Positions 60,353-64,000 of a stretch of DNA of 64,000 nucleotides are shown in pieces. Within the stretch, counting starts at the first letter, position 1. Each line of letters starts with the position of its first letter. The stretch comes from CAIZWU01 sp942492905 (lineage in GTDB: Bacteria > Verrucomicrobiota > Verrucomicrobiia > Verrucomicrobiales > V1-33), in the NCBI GenBank assembly GCA_942492905.1, contig OW818657.1, positions 1,240,001 to 1,304,000 of the forward strand, read 5' to 3'. The notes beneath the pieces are model-generated. The model was not told the origin of the DNA. It made no database searches and was given only the letters and a program-made list of their open reading frames with translations. The position numbers and the translations under genes were made by a program.

Positions 60353-61009
60353 ATGAATATACCCTCGCTGTTGAAAAAAAGATCCACCGCCTTAGCCATG
60401 GCGGCGATCGTCTGTGTTTTTCTTGTCAATCGCATGCGGGTGCCCACAACGCCTGAGGAAGGCGGGGGCGGCATCCAAGTGGCTCCGCTGACCGCTCGCC
60501 AAGCTGTTGTTGCGCCAACCCTCGCTGCGAACGCTCCTAGAATGGACGCGACAGGTGTTACCTCAGAGATTATGGCGCAGGTGAAGGCGCGGACGGTTAA
60601 GGAGGTCAAAGCATGGGAGATCGCGAGCCGCCTACCGGCATTCAATGAAAGTGATCAGGAAATGACCATCACAATTATGGCGATGCCAGAGAAGAAGCTG
60701 GAGGAGATCAAGATGAAAATTGAAGAGGAATTCCCGCTCGCTAATAGTCAATACCGAGCTGTTTGGCGCTCACTTGAGCTTCAGGAGATGGTGAAGGATC
60801 TGAGTTGGAAACGAATTTTCCGTCTCAAACTCAAGGGAGCGAACGGGCAGGAGTATGACACTTTAGTGGTGGAGAAACGCCTTATAGACCAGCACGGCAA
60901 AAACTCGACTTTCAAGGGTGTAACTGGATCGAACACTAAGTATAGTATGCCGGACGGGAAGATTCCGGTCCAGTTTGCCCACATTCTACAAATACAATCG
61001 GACCCCTGA
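60353..61009 (+). CDS. Membrane-anchored protein, duplicated copy 2
   Basis: 218 residues from the Met at 60353 (MNIPSLLKKRSTALAMAAIVCVFLVNRM), preceded by AGGAG 7 bp upstream. Aligns throughout with the 59501 protein, including the VKARTVKE and FNESDQEMTITIMAMPE blocks; a short segment near residue 190 is shorter (STFKGVTGSNTKYSMPDGK). The longer frame upstream is the duplicated 5' region. Divergence suggests either relaxed selection or change of partner. Confidence 0.6.
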   Translation: MNIPSLLKKRSTALAMAAIVCVFLVNRMRVPTTPEEGGGGIQVAPLTARQAVVAPTLAANAPRMDATGVTSEIMAQVKARTVKEVKAWEIASRLPAFNESDQEMTITIMAMPEKKLEEIKMKIEEEFPLANSQYRAVWRSLELQEMVKDLSWKRIFRLKLKGANGQEYDTLVVEKRLIDQHGKNSTFKGVTGSNTKYSMPDGKIPVQFAHILQIQSDP

Positions 61010-61023
61010 ATCCAGTTTCCCGC

Positions 61024-62661
61024 ATGAATCTAAATATCGCATTTCCGTTACGATTTTATATTAATCTGAATAAACATGATGATCGGCGGCGGCGGATTGA
61101 AAATGAATTGCTGGATAAGCAAATTACGGATTTTGAGCGAATCCCCGCCGTGGACCGGAAATGGGTGAGGGAGGCCAAAGGACATTGGGATTGTGCCCGG
61201 TATGCCCAAGCCCTGAGTCACAAAATGGCTGTCTGGAGGGCGCGTCAGCGCCGGGCATCAAATGTTCTGATTTTTGAGGATGATGCGCTGCTGGTCCCGG
61301 ACTTCCATGAGAGACTGGCAGTGATTGATCTGCCGGAGGACTGGGCAATTTTCTATTTCGGCTGTCAGCATTTGGACCGTCCCGAAGTCGTGGGCAAAGG
61401 CTTGGTGCGGGTCACGCGGGCTTGGGATATGCATATGTATGCGGTCAACGCGAAATACTATAACCGGGTGATGTCGGTCCTGACACCCGGCCACAGAGGG
61501 GATACTACGCATCTCAACCCCTGCGACCTTCAAGTTTCAACGCTCCATGCGGAGCTTCCGGTCTATGCAGCGTATCCCAACCTCGCAGGGCAACCCCGGG
61601 AGCAATCCTACGCCGCTTATGGCTGGTTCAATGACAATTACCGGAATGATCTGCAGCAGGCCAAATTCCGGGAAGCGGTTGATGGGCTGGATACTGGCAT
61701 GGAGGAGTTTGACAAAGCTGCGGGGGTGGTGAATCCTGAGCTTTCCAAGCGGGCCAAACCTCTCAGATGGATGCCTGGGTGCCAGGAGGCGTGCGGACTT
61801 GGAGACCGGCTCCGGGGATTGGCGGGAGCGCTAGCCATTGGTGCGATCAGAGGCCAGCAGGTGCATTTCTGGTGGAAATCCGCCGCGTTGTGCCCGGGGG
61901 ATATTCTGGAGGTGCTGGATGAGGATGGTTTTACGCGTGAATGCTGGGATGAGCGATCGACTCTGCCAGTCACTCTCAGCCCGGACATTTCTTTTCCCGT
62001 GAACGAAATGCCGGACGCCGTTGGGGAGTTCGCGCGGATGGAAGGTTTAATCCCTCCTGATTGCGGGAGTAGGGAATTCCGGCTGGAGTGGGAGGCGGCA
62101 GTGAGACGGTTCCGCCCGTCCGGCAGGGTGATGGAACGTGTCACCCAATCCATGAAATCCTGGGCTGGCACCCGATTCATTGGAGTGCACATCCGCAGAA
62201 CGGATGTGCTTGGCGACGGTCAAAAGGGAATCACTGAAGAGAACCGGAGGGCGTATGACGAATACCTAGTGAGCCGCGTGCGCGATGAATGGGAGAAAGG
62301 GGGATATCACGCCGCCATGCTGGCGTCCGACAATTATCAGGATGTGGAGCTTTTCCGGCAGCGCCTCGAGGAGGCGGGAGTACCGGCCGTTTTTCTCAGC
62401 AAGAAATTCTCACCGGATAAAGTCCGCCAGACGGGGCTGGTCGATGCTGCATCCGATCTGATTCTACTTTCTCGCTGCAGAGTGATCTTTGGTTCCGTCT
62501 GGTCGAGTTTCGCGTGGATTGCCTCCGTGCATGGAGGAATCCCGTTCCATGTGGTCTGTCCTACTGAATTCAGCGGCGCATCTGCGGAATTGGACGACCG
62601 GAAACTAGCCACAATTGATACAAATGCTGAAACATGTGATTGGGAACTGAGTCCGGTATGA
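61024..62661 (+). CDS. Bifunctional glycosyltransferase: GT25-like plus fucosyltransferase-like domains
   Basis: 545 residues. Residues ~10-200 (FYINLNKHDDRRRRIENELLDKQI...FERIPAVD, NVLIFEDDALLVPDFH, WDMHMYAVNAKYY) match the GT25/LPS glycosyltransferase pattern: Y-I-N-L-x-x-x-x-x-R and I-x-E-D-D. Residues ~240-530 include GACGLGDRLRGLAGALAIGA-type sequence (QEACGLGDRLRGL) and FIGVHIRRTDVLGD, HGGIPFHVV, the NodZ/GT23-like H-x-R-R-x-D site for GDP-fucose-type donors. One polypeptide could perform two successive transfers. The next gene overlaps its stop by 4 nt. Confidence 0.65.
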   Translation: MNLNIAFPLRFYINLNKHDDRRRRIENELLDKQITDFERIPAVDRKWVREAKGHWDCARYAQALSHKMAVWRARQRRASNVLIFEDDALLVPDFHERLAVIDLPEDWAIFYFGCQHLDRPEVVGKGLVRVTRAWDMHMYAVNAKYYNRVMSVLTPGHRGDTTHLNPCDLQVSTLHAELPVYAAYPNLAGQPREQSYAAYGWFNDNYRNDLQQAKFREAVDGLDTGMEEFDKAAGVVNPELSKRAKPLRWMPGCQEACGLGDRLRGLAGALAIGAIRGQQVHFWWKSAALCPGDILEVLDEDGFTRECWDERSTLPVTLSPDISFPVNEMPDAVGEFARMEGLIPPDCGSREFRLEWEAAVRRFRPSGRVMERVTQSMKSWAGTRFIGVHIRRTDVLGDGQKGITEENRRAYDEYLVSRVRDEWEKGGYHAAMLASDNYQDVELFRQRLEEAGVPAVFLSKKFSPDKVRQTGLVDAASDLILLSRCRVIFGSVWSSFAWIASVHGGIPFHVVCPTEFSGASAELDDRKLATIDTNAETCDWELSPV

Positions 62662-64000
62662 AAGTGGTGACCCTTGCGGACCGGATATGGACGGACTTGG
62701 TGGAGACGGAAGAACGGTCTGCGGACGCTGCGGATAGTGAGCAGTGGGACGGGATCTATCTGGCGGTTCCATGGGCGGACATTGTGAATGGAACATCCCC
62801 TGGGCTCACAGAGGTAGAGCAGTCCGTGCTTTGTGAGGCCTCATGCGGTCCCACTCCGGTGGTGACCACATTTCAGCATTGTCACGTGGAGGCTTTCCTG
62901 AAACTGGCCCCATCGGTCAGGGTCTCGCATGTCATTTCACCTCATTGCACGGCTGCTCTTGTGGAGCTTTATCAGCGGCATGGCATCACCTTGGTCCCTG
63001 GCGTGCACAGCGCTGTGGTCTCACCAGATCCTGAAAGCCCGCTCAATGAACGCCCGGTATTGGCTTCGTTTCGTGGGATGGGCAATCATCCACTGCGAGA
63101 GACAGTGCGGCAGATTCTGAACGGGGCGGGATGCCCTTCCGTATGTTCCGCCAACTGGGGAGTGGATGCGGACCGGGAAACGAAGGAACTGTATTCGAGC
63201 GAATTAGCCTCCTCCTTCTTCGTTTTTTGTCCTCCGGGAATGGGGGAGGGCTCCATTCGCCTGACGGAGACCGTGGAGCATGGGGCGGTCCCTGTTCTGG
63301 TGGGAGGGGACCTGCTTTTACCCCCATTGTGGGAAAACGCCGTAGTCCGTCTGGATCCGAACCATTCCGCCTCTTGGATCGAAACTCTCGACCGCATACG
63401 CAGGGAGGCCGGTGACAGCCTTCAGGCGGCTGGAGAAAAGGTGCTTCAATCGGAGGACGGGCGGGTGAACTTTGAGGCCTTGCGGACAATTTTCGAGTCC
63501 ATCAGACGCTTGAAGGCTGTCACAATGATAACGCCGTCGCACCGTGGCATATGGCAGCGCCTGCGCGCGACGCTGCCCTTGGATGTTGACCTCATAACAT
63601 TCGAACGCGCCCAGCAATGCCCAAGCGGGGAGTTTATGGAGGCCGGATGGAATTCCTCGATGATTGAAAAAGTCGAGTGCATCGCTGCGACCTTGGAAGA
63701 ACTGGAGGAAGGGGACTTTTTGCTTCACGTGGATGCCGATATTCAGTTTTACGGCACTTATGCTCTGCCGCAGTTGTTGGAACACTCCGGAGAAGGGTGG
63801 ATCTTTACCGGGCAAAGCGAGGTTTCAGCAGACTATGTGTGTGGAGGATTCTTTCTTATTGTGAACGGCCCGCTGGCCCGGCGGACCTTGGCCGGAATGC
63901 TGGAGCTGATGCGGCGAAATCCTGATGGAGGCGGGCGGGCATTGAATGATCAGGAGGCACTGAATGCAGTGCTGCGTCGCGATAAAGTGAAATACGGATG
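62658..64000 (+). CDS. Two-domain glycosyltransferase, exostosin/GT47-like plus GT-A-like (runs off right edge)
   Basis: From the ATG at 62658 (ATGA overlap with the previous stop), the frame is open to the window end, at least 447 codons. Residues ~180-255 (SSFFVFCPPGMGEGSIRLTETVEHGAVPVLVGGDLLLPPLWENAVVRLD) match the exostosin C-terminal signature: F-x-x-C-P-x-G...S-x-R-x-x-E-x-x-x-x-G-x-x-P-V. The part after ~290 (VTMITPSHRGIW...FLLHVDADIQFYGTYALPQLLEHSGEGWIFTG...NDQEALNAVLRR) is a second GT-A-like domain with a DxD in HVDADI. Likely acts with its partner upstream on a surface glycan. Confidence 0.6.
   Translation, partial: MKVVTLADRIWTDLVETEERSADAADSEQWDGIYLAVPWADIVNGTSPGLTEVEQSVLCEASCGPTPVVTTFQHCHVEAFLKLAPSVRVSHVISPHCTAALVELYQRHGITLVPGVHSAVVSPDPESPLNERPVLASFRGMGNHPLRETVRQILNGAGCPSVCSANWGVDADRETKELYSSELASSFFVFCPPGMGEGSIRLTETVEHGAVPVLVGGDLLLPPLWENAVVRLDPNHSASWIETLDRIRREAGDSLQAAGEKVLQSEDGRVNFEALRTIFESIRRLKAVTMITPSHRGIWQRLRATLPLDVDLITFERAQQCPSGEFMEAGWNSSMIEKVECIAATLEELEEGDFLLHVDADIQFYGTYALPQLLEHSGEGWIFTGQSEVSADYVCGGFFLIVNGPLARRTLAGMLELMRRNPDGGGRALNDQEALNAVLRRDKVKYG

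Larger units (their letters stand above)
59358..61009 (+). repeat. Tandem duplication of ~0.8 kb (unit 1 59358-60187, unit 2 60238-61009)
   Basis: Both units include a 5' region (GCGTGCAGCTACCCCCGCACAG against GCGCGCAGCTACCCGCACAG, then CCGTTAAATTAT/CTTTAAATTAT and GAACGTTTT/GAACGTTCT) and a gene. The encoded proteins are about 70% identical, and the upstream DNA is similar too, so the promoter was duplicated with the gene. Confidence 0.75.

Overview
The window looks like an accessory region of a moderately GC-rich Gram-negative chromosome, most likely Verrucomicrobiota. That assignment is inference. It rests on a PEP-CTERM protein, many paralogous secreted or anchored helical-repeat proteins of 350-570 residues, an outer-membrane barrel ending in an aromatic residue, a large propeller-repeat protein, and poor Shine-Dalgarno conservation. 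I recognised no rRNA, tRNA or CRISPR array.

Layout. 0-2 kb: a secreted FN3-type protein leaving the left edge and an outer-membrane barrel. 2.6-9.1 kb: a phage-type kinase-like protein, an IS66 remnant and a compact ubiquitin-like conjugation operon (Ubl, E2-like, JAMM peptidase, E1) on the minus strand, divergent from a sigma-like factor, a small helical protein and an ImmA/IrrE metallopeptidase. 9.1-22 kb: helical-repeat paralogs, single-gene accessory loci with shared flanks, and a large propeller protein. 22-34 kb: a broken phage packaging module (terminase nuclease half, portal start, scaffold-like gene) repeatedly interrupted by small membrane or secreted genes, with pieces of the module and a leader repeat (R4) duplicated around them. 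34-43 kb: five minus-strand helical-repeat paralogs with copies of a ~290 bp dispersed repeat between them. 43-48.5 kb: an arsenic operon (arsR, DUF6428-like gene, aquaglyceroporin, arsC, decayed trxB) with an IS701 remnant, between two direct copies of a xer-tail/scpB segment. 48.5-51.9 kb: pstSCAB. 52-64 kb: glycosyltransferases, three of which look like two-domain fusions, with a CobW GTPase, two secreted small proteins, another helical-repeat paralog and a tandemly duplicated secreted gene. The last gene runs off the right edge.

Function. The Ubl operon and its divergent partners look like one regulated stress- or defence-type unit: a peptidase that could release a sigma factor, facing a protein-modification pathway whose E2-like component lacks a cysteine where a conjugating enzyme would need one. 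The ars operon beside Pst fits arsenate entering through phosphate uptake and being reduced by a thioredoxin-type ArsC, although the local trxB is dead. The rest is a record of repeated gene capture, where short repeats or phage fragments flank single accessory genes.
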